Assembly: GCF_030285625.1 (NCBI RefSeq)
Contig: NZ_CP127294.1
Location: 9,804,001 to 9,868,000 of the forward strand
Length of the DNA stretch: 64,000 nt
Reading direction: 5' to 3'
From: Amycolatopsis sp. 2-15
GTDB taxonomy: Bacteria; Actinomycetota; Actinomycetes; Mycobacteriales; Pseudonocardiaceae
Of the stretch, positions 16,417 through 24,718 are shown one piece after another. The notes beneath the pieces are model-generated. The model was not told the DNA's origin. It made no database searches and saw only the letters and a program-made list of their open reading frames with translations. The translations under genes and the position numbers were made by a program. Position 1 is the first letter of the stretch, and every line of letters begins with the position of its first letter.

Positions 16417-17844
16417 ATGGACAAAACTTTCGCCGGGGCGCGGCTACGGCATCTCCGTGAGAGCCGTTCGATGAGCCAGGCCGACCTCGCTCGTGTGCTC
16501 GAGATCTCACCCAGCTACCTGAATCAGATCGAGCACAACTCGCGGCCGTTGACGGTGCCGGTGCTGCTGCGGATCACGCAGGCGTTCGGCGTCGACACGG
16601 AGTTCTTCGCCAACAACGACACGTCTCGCCTGGTCGCGGACGTGAAAGAGGCGCTGCTCGACGAGGTCGTCGGCGTCGAGGTGACCATGAGCGAGCTCAA
16701 CGAGCTGGCCTCCAACCTGCCTTCGATCGCCCAGGCGCTGGTGAAGCTGCACCGCAGCTACCGCAACGCCGTGGAGAGCACGGTCGCGCTGACCACGGAA
16801 AACGGCCTCGGCCTGCACGGCAGCGCCGCCGCGGCGTTGCCGCACGAAGAGGTGCGCGACTTCTTCTACGAGCGCGAGAACTACGTCGCGGAGCTCGACG
16901 AGCGCGCCGAACGCATGGCGGAGGAGATCCCGTTGCGCCGAGGCTCGGCGCTCACATCGCTGAAGGATCGCCTCTGGCAGCGCTATGGCGTGGAGGTGAC
17001 GAGCGAGGGGTTGAACGAAGCCGCAGGTCAGCAGCACCGTTACGAGCCGGCGACCCGTGTGTTGCGGCTCGCGCCGAGCTTGCGCGTGGGGCAACAGGCG
17101 TTCCGGATGGCTTCGCAGATCGCGTTGCTGGAGTACGACGACCTGATCACCGAGCTGGCCGACTCGTGGGCGTTCTCGGGGCCGGCCGCGCGGACGCTGG
17201 CGCGCGTGGGCCTGGCGAACTACTTCGCCGGCGCGCTGATCCTGCCGTATGGCCCTTTTCTGGCCACGGCGGAGAAGTTCCGCTACGACATCGAGCGGCT
17301 GTGTGACCACTTCGGCGTCGGTTTCGAGACGGTGTGCCACCGGCTTTCGACACTTCAGCGGCCGAAGCAGCGGGGTATCCCGTTCTCGTTCGTGCGCGTG
17401 GACCGGGCGGGGAACATGTCGAAACGCCAGTCCGCCGCGGGGTTCCACTTCTCGCGAGTGGGTGGCGCGTGTCCGTTGTGGAACATCTACGAGGCGTTCG
17501 CTTCGCCTGGCAAGATCCTGACACAGATCGCGGCCCTGCCCGACGGCAAACGCTACTTCTGGGTCGCGCGCACGGTCTCGCGCAACATCGGCGGCTTCGG
17601 CAGCCCGGGCAAGACGTTCACCGTCGGCCTCGGCTGCGAACTCCGGCACGCGGGCCGGCTCGTCTACTCCACCGGCCTCGACCTGGACGAGCCCGCCGCG
17701 GCGACGCCGATCGGAATGGGCTGCAAAGTCTGTGAACGCCCGGCGTGCTCACAGCGCGCGTTCCCCGCGATCGGCAAGCCGCTGACGGTCGACGAGAACA
17801 CCAGCACGTTCGTCCCGTACCCGGCGGTGCCGAAGAGTTCATGA
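16417..17844 (+). CDS. ramB: RamB-like regulator of acetate/propionate metabolism
   Basis: A 475-residue protein. It has an N-terminal XRE helix-turn-helix (LRHLRESRSMSQADLARVLEISPSYLNQIEHNSRPLTVPVL), a central IrrE/ImmA-like domain around residues 230-320 (ATRVLRLAPSLRVGQQAFRMASQIALLE) and a C-terminal ScfR/DUF2083-type domain with cysteines in MGCKVCERPACSQRAFP. Length and order match RamB of Corynebacterium and Rv0465c of Mycobacterium, which respond to carbon source and control aceA/aceB. The ATG at 16417 is preceded by GGAGGAG. Divergent placement next to aceA-aceB strongly supports the name. Confidence 0.92.
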   Translation: MDKTFAGARLRHLRESRSMSQADLARVLEISPSYLNQIEHNSRPLTVPVLLRITQAFGVDTEFFANNDTSRLVADVKEALLDEVVGVEVTMSELNELASNLPSIAQALVKLHRSYRNAVESTVALTTENGLGLHGSAAAALPHEEVRDFFYERENYVAELDERAERMAEEIPLRRGSALTSLKDRLWQRYGVEVTSEGLNEAAGQQHRYEPATRVLRLAPSLRVGQQAFRMASQIALLEYDDLITELADSWAFSGPAARTLARVGLANYFAGALILPYGPFLATAEKFRYDIERLCDHFGVGFETVCHRLSTLQRPKQRGIPFSFVRVDRAGNMSKRQSAAGFHFSRVGGACPLWNIYEAFASPGKILTQIAALPDGKRYFWVARTVSRNIGGFGSPGKTFTVGLGCELRHAGRLVYSTGLDLDEPAAATPIGMGCKVCERPACSQRAFPAIGKPLTVDENTSTFVPYPAVPKSS

Positions 17845-18223
17845 GCTGCGGAGGCGGATATAGGTGTTCGAGGCGGGCAGGTAAGCGAGCACGACGCCGA
17901 TGAGTGGCAACACGCCGACCATGAGATCGAGGACGCCGATGCTCGGCAGGGCGTGGCCGTCCACCAGGGCGCTCACCGCCGTGTAGCCGGGCAGCAGCGA
18001 AGGAATCGTGAGCACGGTGAGCGTGATCCGGCCCCAGCGCCCGCCGAGCCAGAGCCGCACCACTGAATACGCGAGCGCCAGGCACCAGGGGACAGCGAGC
18101 AAGCCGATGCCACCCGACGCCGACGGCTGTGCGCCCATGGCCACAAGCACCGCGATCTGGCCGATGAAGAAGGCGGCGGCAAGCGACCGAGGCCGGCCGG
18201 CCCGGCTCGTCCGAAACGTTCAT
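17839..18223 (-). pseudogene. Small four-helix membrane protein, 5' end apparently frameshifted
   Basis: From GTG 18150 the reverse strand encodes 103 residues with three hydrophobic helices and the tail YLPASNTYIRLRSS. The same frame continues upstream without a start codon and encodes another hydrophobic segment (SLAAAFFIGQIAVLVAMG), which would be helix 1. The only good ATG (18223, MNVSDEPGRPAS) is in a different frame. A 1-2 base indel in the GC-rich stretch 18181-18215 would join them. Either the gene is broken, or the sequence has an error, or translation begins at GTG 18150. Function unknown. The 3' end overlaps the end of ramB by six bases. Confidence 0.5.
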
Positions 18224-18330
18224 GGCTGCGCAAGTTAGGCCGTTCCCCCGACGCTCGGTGGCAGCTGACCGCAAGCTGCCGCCCGCACCGCCTCGGGCGT
18301 CACGATGAGCGGGAAGTACATTCAACGATC

Positions 18331-19587
18331 GTGCAACGGATCGATACCGTCAGTGCCCAGATGGTGGAACAGGCCGCCGAGCGGCTCACGGGTGTGGTCA
18401 CCCGGACGCCGCTCGAGCCGAACGCCCGGCTCTCGTCCCGCGTGGACGCGCGGGTGTGGCTCAAGCGGGAGGACCAGCAGACCGTCCGCTCGTACAAGAT
18501 CCGCGGCGCCTACAACTTCATCGTGCAGCTCAACGAGGCCACGCGCTCGCGCGGCGTCGTGTGTGCGAGCGCCGGCAACCACGCGCAGGGCGTGGCGTAC
18601 GCGTGTCGCCGTTTGGGGGCGAACGGCCGCGTGTACGTGCCGGGCACCACGCCGCGGCAGAAGCGCGAGCGCATCGCGACGCTGGGCGGCGCGCACATCG
18701 AGGTGATCGTCGTCGGCGAGACGTACGAGGACGCGTTCGCCGCCGCCAACGAAGACGCCCAGCGCACGGGCGCGACGCTCGTACCCGCTTTCGACGACCC
18801 CCGCACCGTCGCCGGCCAGGGCACGGTGGCGCTGGAGGTCGTGGACCAACTCGGCTTCGTCCCGGACGTGCTCGTGGTACCCGTCGGCGGCGGTGGCCTG
18901 CTGGCCGGCATCGCGACGTGGGTGCGTGAGCGGCACCCGGAAATCCGCGTCGTGGGCGTCGAGCCGGCCGGCGCGATGTGCATGGCCGCGGCGCTGGAGG
19001 CCGGCGAGCCGGTGCGGATCGACGCGGTGGACTCGTTCGTGGACGGCGCCGCGGTCCGTGAGGCCGGCGGCGTGACCTACCCGCTCGTGCGCGACAGCGG
19101 CGCCGAGCTCACGTCCGTGCCCGAGGGCGCGGTGTGCACGGAGATGCTGGCGATGTACCAGGCGGACGGTGTGATCGCCGAGCCCGCGGGTGCGCTGGCC
19201 TCGGCCGCGCTCGGGACCACGGTGCTGGTCGAACCCGAGCAGACGGTGGTCTGCATCGTCTCGGGCGGCAACAACGACGTCAGCCGCTACAGCGAAATCC
19301 TCGAGCGCTCGCTGATGCACGAAGGGCTGAAGCACTACTTCCTCGTCAGCTTCCCCCAGGAGCCGGGCGCGCTGCGGCGGTTCCTCGACGAGATCCTCGG
19401 ACCGGAGGACGACGTCACGCGCTTCGAGTACGTGAAGCGCAACAACCGCGAGCTCGGGCCGGCACTGATCGGCATCGAGATCCCGCGGCCGGCCGAGCTG
19501 CCCAGCCTGCTCAAGCGGCTCGAGGCGAGCCCGCTGCAGGTCGAGCAGGTGGAGCCGGGAAGCCCGCTGTTCCACTTCTTGCTCTGA
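18331..19587 (+). CDS. ilvA: Threonine ammonia-lyase (threonine dehydratase)
   Basis: A 418-residue fold-type II PLP enzyme. The Schiff-base lysine is in VRSYKIRGAYNF, the substrate/PLP loop is SAGNHAQGVA and the phosphate-binding glycine loop is VPVGGGGLLAG. A single C-terminal ACT-like regulatory domain starts near residue 325 (HYFLVSFPQEPGALRRFL). It deaminates threonine to 2-oxobutyrate, the first step to isoleucine. The one-ACT form is usual in actinobacteria. Start at GTG 18331. It stands alone, convergent with the NTF2-like gene. Confidence 0.94.
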   Translation: MQRIDTVSAQMVEQAAERLTGVVTRTPLEPNARLSSRVDARVWLKREDQQTVRSYKIRGAYNFIVQLNEATRSRGVVCASAGNHAQGVAYACRRLGANGRVYVPGTTPRQKRERIATLGGAHIEVIVVGETYEDAFAAANEDAQRTGATLVPAFDDPRTVAGQGTVALEVVDQLGFVPDVLVVPVGGGGLLAGIATWVRERHPEIRVVGVEPAGAMCMAAALEAGEPVRIDAVDSFVDGAAVREAGGVTYPLVRDSGAELTSVPEGAVCTEMLAMYQADGVIAEPAGALASAALGTTVLVEPEQTVVCIVSGGNNDVSRYSEILERSLMHEGLKHYFLVSFPQEPGALRRFLDEILGPEDDVTRFEYVKRNNRELGPALIGIEIPRPAELPSLLKRLEASPLQVEQVEPGSPLFHFLL

Positions 19588-19609
19588 CGTTTCCGCAGGT
19601 CAGAAGCAT

Positions 19610-19627
19610 TCGCCGCTGAACGGCAAT
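19610..19627. repeat. Dispersed palindrome between convergent genes
   Basis: TCGCCGCTGAACGGCAAT lies in the 45-base gap between the stop of ilvA and the stop of the NTF2-like gene. It may act as a bidirectional terminator hairpin, though it has no T-run. Confidence 0.75.
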
Positions 19628-19632
19628 GGGGT

Positions 19633-19977
19633 TCAGGCGAGTTCTGCGCTGCCTTCGCGATAGATCTTGGCAGCAGCGATGCAGCCGTTGCGAACGCGGT
19701 AGAACGCGGCGATCGGGAAGGTGCGCTCCTCGCCGTCGTGGGTGAGCCGCTCGGTCAGCTGGGCGGCCACGCGGTCGCCGTCGAGCAGGATCTCGTCGAT
19801 GGTCAGCGTCGGCAGGAGCCGGGTCATGGCGCTCTCGAAAAGGTCGGCCAGCTCGGCGCGGCCACGGGCGACCGTCGTGCCCGTGACCCAGACGGCGTCG
19901 TCCGTGAAACCCGCGAGCAGAGCGCTGACGTCGCGGTTGTTGAACGCGGCCACGTGACGCCGCAGGATCTCGCTCAC
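19633..19977 (-). CDS. SnoaL/NTF2-like protein
   Basis: A 114-residue protein: LRRHVAAFNNRDVSALLAGFTDDAVWVTG, then RGRAELADLFESAM and TFPIAAFYRVRNGCIAAAKIYRE. This is the standard sequence layout of small SnoaL-like proteins, some of which are isomerases or cyclases. No specific catalytic residues can be assigned. It is followed by a palindrome on each side (19610 and 20010) and by the S33 peptidase gene upstream on the same strand. Confidence 0.75.
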   Translation of the reverse strand: MSEILRRHVAAFNNRDVSALLAGFTDDAVWVTGTTVARGRAELADLFESAMTRLLPTLTIDEILLDGDRVAAQLTERLTHDGEERTFPIAAFYRVRNGCIAAAKIYREGSAELA

Positions 19978-20009
19978 GAGGTGAGGGTATCCGCGGCGTC
20001 ACGTGGGTT

Positions 20010-20027
20010 TCGCCGTTCGGCGGCTAC
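20010..20027. repeat. Dispersed palindrome at the 3' end of the S33 hydrolase gene
   Basis: TCGCCGTTCGGCGGCTAC overlaps the last codons and stop of the hydrolase (stop at 20024). Degenerate right arm (GGCTA). Confidence 0.6.
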
Positions 20028-21484
20028 GCCTTCGGTGCCGGGATCGGCTCGCCGGGGCAGGACTGTGTGGTCGTCTGGCCGGTGTCGAAGAACGTCACGG
20101 CCGCGGCCGCGCAGGGCAGGCTCGAGAGCGAGCCGTGGGCGTCGTCCTCGATGGTCATGAGCGAACCGCCGATTCGCCGCTGCATGGCGAGAGCCCAACC
20201 GATCGGCGTGACCGGCTCGAAAGCATGGCCGACGAGCTGCAGCGGGCTCTTGCCGGCACTGAACTGCCAGTGCGTCGCGGGCACGGGCCAGCCGACGCAC
20301 ATCTGTTCGTAGATGCCGAACGAGCCCGCGACCGGGTTGGCCTTGATGCGGTCGACGCGGTGCTGCCAGACCGTGTCGAAGTCGCGGGGGCTGGGTGATT
20401 CGTTGCAGAGCAGGGCGTTCTGCTGAAAGAAGTTGCCACCGGTCCGTTCGGTGTCCCAGCCGAAGCCGGTTTTCGGCGCGACCGCGGCGTCGGGCTGTGC
20501 CGGCGGAGTGCCGCCGTCACGGATGGCGGCGAGCTGGCCGGCGGCCTCGACCCACTGGCGGCGCGGGTAGGCGAAGAACTGGTTGACGGTTTCGCCGTTC
20601 AGTGGCGAACCGTCAGGACCGGTGCGAGGGTGCGCGGCGAGCTCGGCGCGCAGGTCGAGCAAAGCCTTCTCGACCTGCGGTTCGATGCCGCCGAAGTGGT
20701 AGACGGAGTCGTAGCGCGCGACCCACGCGGCGAACTCCCGGAACGTGTTCTCCCCCGCGGCGGCCTGGTCGTCGTCCATGGTCGTGACGCTCAGCTCCGG
20801 CGGCATGACGGAGTCGAGCAGCATCTTGTCGACATGGCTGTCGAAGAGCGTCCGGTACTCGGCGCCGAGGGCGGTGCCCCAGGAGACGCCGTAGTAGCCG
20901 ATCTTCTGTTCGCCCAGCGCTTCGCGGATTCGGTCGACGTCGCGGGCGATGTTGGGCGTGGTGAACGACTTCACGAGCGCGGGGTCCTTCGCGAAGCACG
21001 CCGCGTTGGCCGCGGCCTTGTGGTCGGCGAGGAACCGCGCCTGGTCCTTTTCGGACAACGACGGGTCGGGCTGGGCGTCGTCCTCGTCGCACTGGAGGCT
21101 CGTGCTGTAGTCGACGCCGCGCGGGTCGAAGCCGATGAGATCGTGGTGCTCCAGCAGGCCGGACGCCTTGCTCTCCGACATGGTGAGCGGCATCTTCATG
21201 CCCGACTGGCCCGGGCCGCCGGGGTTGAACACGATCGCGCCCGTGCGTGTGCCCGTCGCGCGGATTCGGCTGACGGCGATGTCGATCGTGCGGCCGCCGG
21301 GGTCGGAGTAGTCAAGTGGCACGGTCACCATCGCGCACTCGGTGCGCTGGTCGTCGGCGTCCCAACCTTTCGCGATGGACACGCAGGGTTTCCAGTCCAG
21401 CCCTTGCGCGGACGCGAGCGCCGGCACGAGGGGGACCATCGCGACGGCCGCGACAACCGGGACGAGTAAACGGAACTTCGGCAT
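20024..21484 (-). CDS. Secreted alpha/beta-hydrolase, tripeptidyl-aminopeptidase (S33) type
   Basis: About 486 residues. The signal peptide is MPKFRLLVPVVAAVAMVPLVPALASA (an ATG at 21496 is also possible). The oxyanion region is IVFNPGGPGQSGMKMP and the nucleophile elbow GYYGVSWGTALG. The C-terminal His is in EDDAHGSLS, in the TAP-like C-terminal domain. Family members release tripeptides or act as esterases outside the cell. Oddity: the acid normally found as Asp in a G-x-x-DPVTP motif is Glu here (HAFEPVTP, codon 20216-20218). DGSPLNGE is encoded by a palindrome at 20592-20609, and another copy-like element lies at 20174-20191. Confidence 0.85.
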   Translation of the reverse strand: MPKFRLLVPVVAAVAMVPLVPALASAQGLDWKPCVSIAKGWDADDQRTECAMVTVPLDYSDPGGRTIDIAVSRIRATGTRTGAIVFNPGGPGQSGMKMPLTMSESKASGLLEHHDLIGFDPRGVDYSTSLQCDEDDAQPDPSLSEKDQARFLADHKAAANAACFAKDPALVKSFTTPNIARDVDRIREALGEQKIGYYGVSWGTALGAEYRTLFDSHVDKMLLDSVMPPELSVTTMDDDQAAAGENTFREFAAWVARYDSVYHFGGIEPQVEKALLDLRAELAAHPRTGPDGSPLNGETVNQFFAYPRRQWVEAAGQLAAIRDGGTPPAQPDAAVAPKTGFGWDTERTGGNFFQQNALLCNESPSPRDFDTVWQHRVDRIKANPVAGSFGIYEQMCVGWPVPATHWQFSAGKSPLQLVGHAFEPVTPIGWALAMQRRIGGSLMTIEDDAHGSLSSLPCAAAAVTFFDTGQTTTQSCPGEPIPAPKA

Positions 21485-21584
21485 GATGATGATCATCGGG
21501 CCCGCGCGCGATGACTCGGATCAGCCGATCGGCTGATGTGCGTCACCGATGAGCCGGGATCAGTCCGTAGTGGACCGTCGCGCG

Positions 21585-22310
21585 TCAGGAACCTGACACG
21601 TCCGGCAGACCGACGAACATCGTCCGGTGCAGATCCCCGACGTGGGCGCGGGTCATGATCGCCGCCTCGTCGGGGTTGCGCGTGGCGATGGCGCGGACGA
21701 GCACCTCGTGCTCCCGGTTGGATGCCCGCAGTGCCGACATCCGGTACGGCAGGTAGAAGCGGTACAGCTCGCGCAGCACGAGTTCGTACTGCTTCACCGC
21801 CGCCGCCGGCGCGCCCGAGGCGGCCACGGCGAGGTGGAACTCGGCGTCGAGCTCGTGGAACTCGGCCCACCCGGCGGCTTCGTCCATGCGGCGGACGAGG
21901 TCGCGCAGCCGTTCGACGTCCTCCTCGGTTCGCCGCGTGGCGACCAGCTGGACCAGCCCCGCCTCGATCACCAGCCGGTGGTCGATCAGGTCGTGGACCT
22001 CGTCCGACGACTCGCGGTACGCGCTCACCGCGCCGACCCGGCCCGCCGGCGCGTCGGGGGCCACGCTCGTGCCGCCGTTGCGGCCACGGCGGCGCACGAG
22101 CACGCCGTCTTCGCACAACGACACAAGAGCCCGGCGCACGGTGATGTCGCCGACGCCCAGCGCACGAGCGATTTCGCCGTTGGGCGGCAACCGCTCCCCC
22201 GGACGCAGGAGGCCGAGCTCGATCGCCAGGGCGATGCGGGCCCGCACCGTGTCGAGCGCGGACAGGCGCCGGATGCCCGTCAGCGCCGGCGAACCCAGGT
22301 CGGCAGTCAT
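21585..22310 (-). CDS. GntR/FadR-subfamily transcriptional regulator
   Basis: A 241-residue protein. The winged helix is LRPGERLPPNGEIARALGVGDITVRRALVSL (residues about 33-65), followed by an all-helical FCD domain with the metal/ligand residues in EFHELDAEFHLAVAASG and REHEVLVRAIATRNPDEA. It is divergent from a nitrilase-permease pair, which it probably represses or induces in response to the transported amine or amino acid. LPPNGE, in the helix-turn-helix lead-in where most relatives have a P-S-E-R-E-like sequence, coincides with a palindrome copy (22174-22191). Confidence 0.9.
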   Translation of the reverse strand: MTADLGSPALTGIRRLSALDTVRARIALAIELGLLRPGERLPPNGEIARALGVGDITVRRALVSLCEDGVLVRRRGRNGGTSVAPDAPAGRVGAVSAYRESSDEVHDLIDHRLVIEAGLVQLVATRRTEEDVERLRDLVRRMDEAAGWAEFHELDAEFHLAVAASGAPAAAVKQYELVLRELYRFYLPYRMSALRASNREHEVLVRAIATRNPDEAAIMTRAHVGDLHRTMFVGLPDVSGS

Positions 22311-22335
22311 GCGGAGACCCTACCGAATAAAACAT

Positions 22336-22366
22336 CTCAAAGTGAGCACTATTGTTTAAGTGAGCA
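22336..22366. promoter_or_regulatory. Candidate GntR operator: direct repeats AAGTGAGCA
   Basis: AAGTGAGCA occurs at 22340-22348 and 22358-22366, 18 bases apart. The first overlaps an inverted repeat CTCA-AAG-TGAG (22336-22346). The region lies between the GntR start (22310) and the nitrilase start (22388) and is unusually AT-rich for this genome. Confidence 0.5.
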
Positions 22367-22387
22367 AGATGGACTATTTTTCGGCGC

Positions 22388-23269
22388 ATGCCCCGCCCCC
22401 TGCCGATCGCGCTGGCACAGCTGCCACCGCGCCCGTACACCGACTCCGTCGCGGCGTTCGCGGACCAGGTCGGAACCGTGCTGGCCGAACACCCTGGAAC
22501 CCGACTCGTCGCCTTTCCCGAGCTACACCTCTGCGGGGTCGAAGGGACCGCTGCCGAACGCACCGAGCAACTCAACGCCGCCGCGCAGCCGCTCGAAGGC
22601 CCGAGAACCCGTGAACTGGCCCAGCTGGCCGGCGACCTCGGCGTGTGGCTTTCGCCGGGCAGCGTCTGCGAACGCGGGGACCACGGCGAACTGTTCAACA
22701 CCGCCCTTGTCTTCTCCCCTGGAGGCGAGCTGGCCGGCAGCTACCGCAAGGTGTTCCCGTGGCGGCCGTATGAGCCTTATGACCCGGGTGACCGTTTCGT
22801 GGTCGCCGATCTCGCCGATGAGGGGCGAATCGGCTTCTCGATCTGCTACGACGCCTGGTTCCCCGAGGTCACGCGCCACCTCGCCTGGCTCGGCGCCGAG
22901 CTCGTGCTCAACCCGGTGCAGACCACCACGCCCGACCGCGCGCAGGAGCTCGTGCTCGCGCGCGCCAACGCGATCACCAACCAGGTTTTCGTGGCGAGCG
23001 TGAATACTGCCGGGCCCGTCGGGGTAGGAGACAGCATCCTGGTCGACCCCGAGGGCACCGTGCTCGGCGAGCTGCCGGGCGACGCGTCCGGCGTGCTCGC
23101 GAGCACGGTCGACCTGGACGAGGTCGCCCGCGTCCGTCGCGAAGGGACCGCTGGCGTCAACCGGATGTGGGACCAGTTCACGCCGGGTGACAAACCGCTG
23201 GAACTCCCCCTGTACGGGGGCCGCATCGAGCCGGACCGGTGGCGTCCGCGAGGAGAAGGAGCCCGATGA
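22388..23269 (+). CDS. Carbon-nitrogen hydrolase (nitrilase superfamily)
   Basis: A 293-residue protein with the Glu-Lys-Cys triad of the superfamily: Glu in VAFPELHLCG, Lys in GSYRKVFPWRP and Cys in GFSICYDAWFPEV. The motif context fits an aliphatic amidase or N-carbamoyl amidohydrolase rather than a true nitrilase. It is translationally coupled (ATGA overlap) to an APC permease and divergent from a GntR regulator. The cassette probably imports and deamidates an amino-acid-like or amine compound. Substrate unknown. Confidence 0.9.
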   Translation: MPRPLPIALAQLPPRPYTDSVAAFADQVGTVLAEHPGTRLVAFPELHLCGVEGTAAERTEQLNAAAQPLEGPRTRELAQLAGDLGVWLSPGSVCERGDHGELFNTALVFSPGGELAGSYRKVFPWRPYEPYDPGDRFVVADLADEGRIGFSICYDAWFPEVTRHLAWLGAELVLNPVQTTTPDRAQELVLARANAITNQVFVASVNTAGPVGVGDSILVDPEGTVLGELPGDASGVLASTVDLDEVARVRREGTAGVNRMWDQFTPGDKPLELPLYGGRIEPDRWRPRGEGAR

Positions 23270-24600
23270 GCACCACGAAGGTGACCCCCGGAGCCAAGCT
23301 CGAACGACGGCTCGGGCTGCCCGGTGTCGTCCTTTTCGGACTCGCGTACATGGCGCCGCTGATCGTCCTGGGCACGTTCGGCGTCGTGGCGACGACGACC
23401 GCGGGCACAACGCCGTCGGCGTACGTCGTGGCACTGGTCGCGATGCTGTTCACCGCCGCGAGCTACGGCAAGATGGCCGCGACGCACCCCGTCGCCGGCT
23501 CCGCTTACACGTACGTGCGCAAGGCCATCGACTCCCGGCTCGGCTTCCTCGTCGGCTGGGCGGTGCTGCTCGACTACTTCTTCCTGCCGATGGTGATCTG
23601 GCTGATCGGTGGTGCGTACCTGTCGGCGCAGTTCCCCGACGTGCCGAGCTGGCTGTGGCTGATCGCGTTCATCGCGCTGACGACCCTGCTCAACGTGCTG
23701 GGCATCAAGATCGCCGAGAAGGCCAACTTCGTCCTCATGGCCTTCCAGGTGCTGGTGATCGTGTTCTTCCTGGTGCTTTCGCTCAAGCAGGTGCTCGCCG
23801 ATGGCCACTCAGTGGCGAGCAGCGACCCGTTCTTCCACCCGGGCAGCACGTTCGGCACGATCTCGGGCGGCGCCGCCGTGGCCGCGTACTCGTTCCTGGG
23901 CTTCGACGCCGTGACGACGCTGACAGAGGAAGCCGTGGAGCCGAAGCGGACGATCCCGCGCGCGATCCTGCTGACTGCCCTCATCGGTGGCGGCGTGTTC
24001 ATCGTGCTCGCTTACGTCACCCAGCTCGTGCACCCGGGTTTCCGGTTCGACGACGAGTCGTCGGCCGCGTTCGAGATCGCGCGCCACATCGGTGGCTCGC
24101 TGTTCGGGGCGTTCTTCCTGGCGGGGCTGGTGGTGGCGCAGTTCGCGTCGGGCATCGCCGCGCAGGCCAGCGCGTCTCGGCTGATGTTCGCGATGGGCCG
24201 CGACGGCGTGCTGCCGCGGGTCTTCGGCCGGTTGCAGCCGAAGCTGAACACGCCGGCGTTCGCGATCGTGCTGACGGGCGTCGTCGGGCTGATCGCGCTG
24301 GCGCTGGACGTGACCACGTCGACGTCGTTCATCAACTTCGGCGCGTTCACGGCCTTCACGATGGTCAACGTGAGCGTGATCGCGACCTGGATCCGCACGC
24401 GGCACACGACTTCACGCAACGTGCTGACGTGGATGGTCGCTCCGGTGATCGGTGCGCTGGTGGACCTGTGGCTGCTGGTGAACCTCGACGGGCTCGCCCT
24501 GACCTTCGGCCTGGTGTGGTTGGGGATCGGGATCGTCTACCTCGTCGTGCTGACGCGTGGGTTCCGCCGGCCGCCGCCGGAGATGTCGTTCGAGGAGTGA
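23266..24600 (+). CDS. APC family amino acid/amine permease
   Basis: A 444-residue protein with about 12 hydrophobic helices. The N-terminal GLPGVVLFGLAYMAPLIVLGTFGV and the conserved helix-6 region YSFLGFDAVTTLTEEAVEPKRTIPRAI identify the APC superfamily. The start ATG 23266 overlaps the nitrilase stop. DGHSVASSDPFFHP, in a loop after about helix 5, contains a palindrome (23802-23819) read in a frame different from that used in other genes. It is probably the uptake partner of the nitrilase. Confidence 0.92.
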   Translation: MSTTKVTPGAKLERRLGLPGVVLFGLAYMAPLIVLGTFGVVATTTAGTTPSAYVVALVAMLFTAASYGKMAATHPVAGSAYTYVRKAIDSRLGFLVGWAVLLDYFFLPMVIWLIGGAYLSAQFPDVPSWLWLIAFIALTTLLNVLGIKIAEKANFVLMAFQVLVIVFFLVLSLKQVLADGHSVASSDPFFHPGSTFGTISGGAAVAAYSFLGFDAVTTLTEEAVEPKRTIPRAILLTALIGGGVFIVLAYVTQLVHPGFRFDDESSAAFEIARHIGGSLFGAFFLAGLVVAQFASGIAAQASASRLMFAMGRDGVLPRVFGRLQPKLNTPAFAIVLTGVVGLIALALDVTTSTSFINFGAFTAFTMVNVSVIATWIRTRHTTSRNVLTWMVAPVIGALVDLWLLVNLDGLALTFGLVWLGIGIVYLVVLTRGFRRPPPEMSFEE

Positions 24601-24606
24601 CGAGTT

Positions 24607-24714
24607 TCGCCGCTGAATGGCTACGGGTTGCCGTTCAGCGGCGAAAGTCATGGCTACGGCTGGGGTCGTTGCCGTTCAGCGGCGACAACCAGGGCGTCGC
24701 CGCTGAGTGGCGAA
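24607..24714. repeat. Cluster of four dispersed palindromes between convergent genes
   Basis: Copies at 24607-24624 (TCGCCGCTGAATGGCTAC), 24628-24645 (TTGCCGTTCAGCGGCGAA), 24669-24686 (TTGCCGTTCAGCGGCGAC) and 24697-24714 (TCGCCGCTGAGTGGCGAA) fill the whole 118-base gap between the stops of the permease and the acyltransferase. Spacers of 3, 23 and 10 bases show short similarity (ATGGCTACGG-like). Confidence 0.88.
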
Positions 24715-24718
24715 ACCT

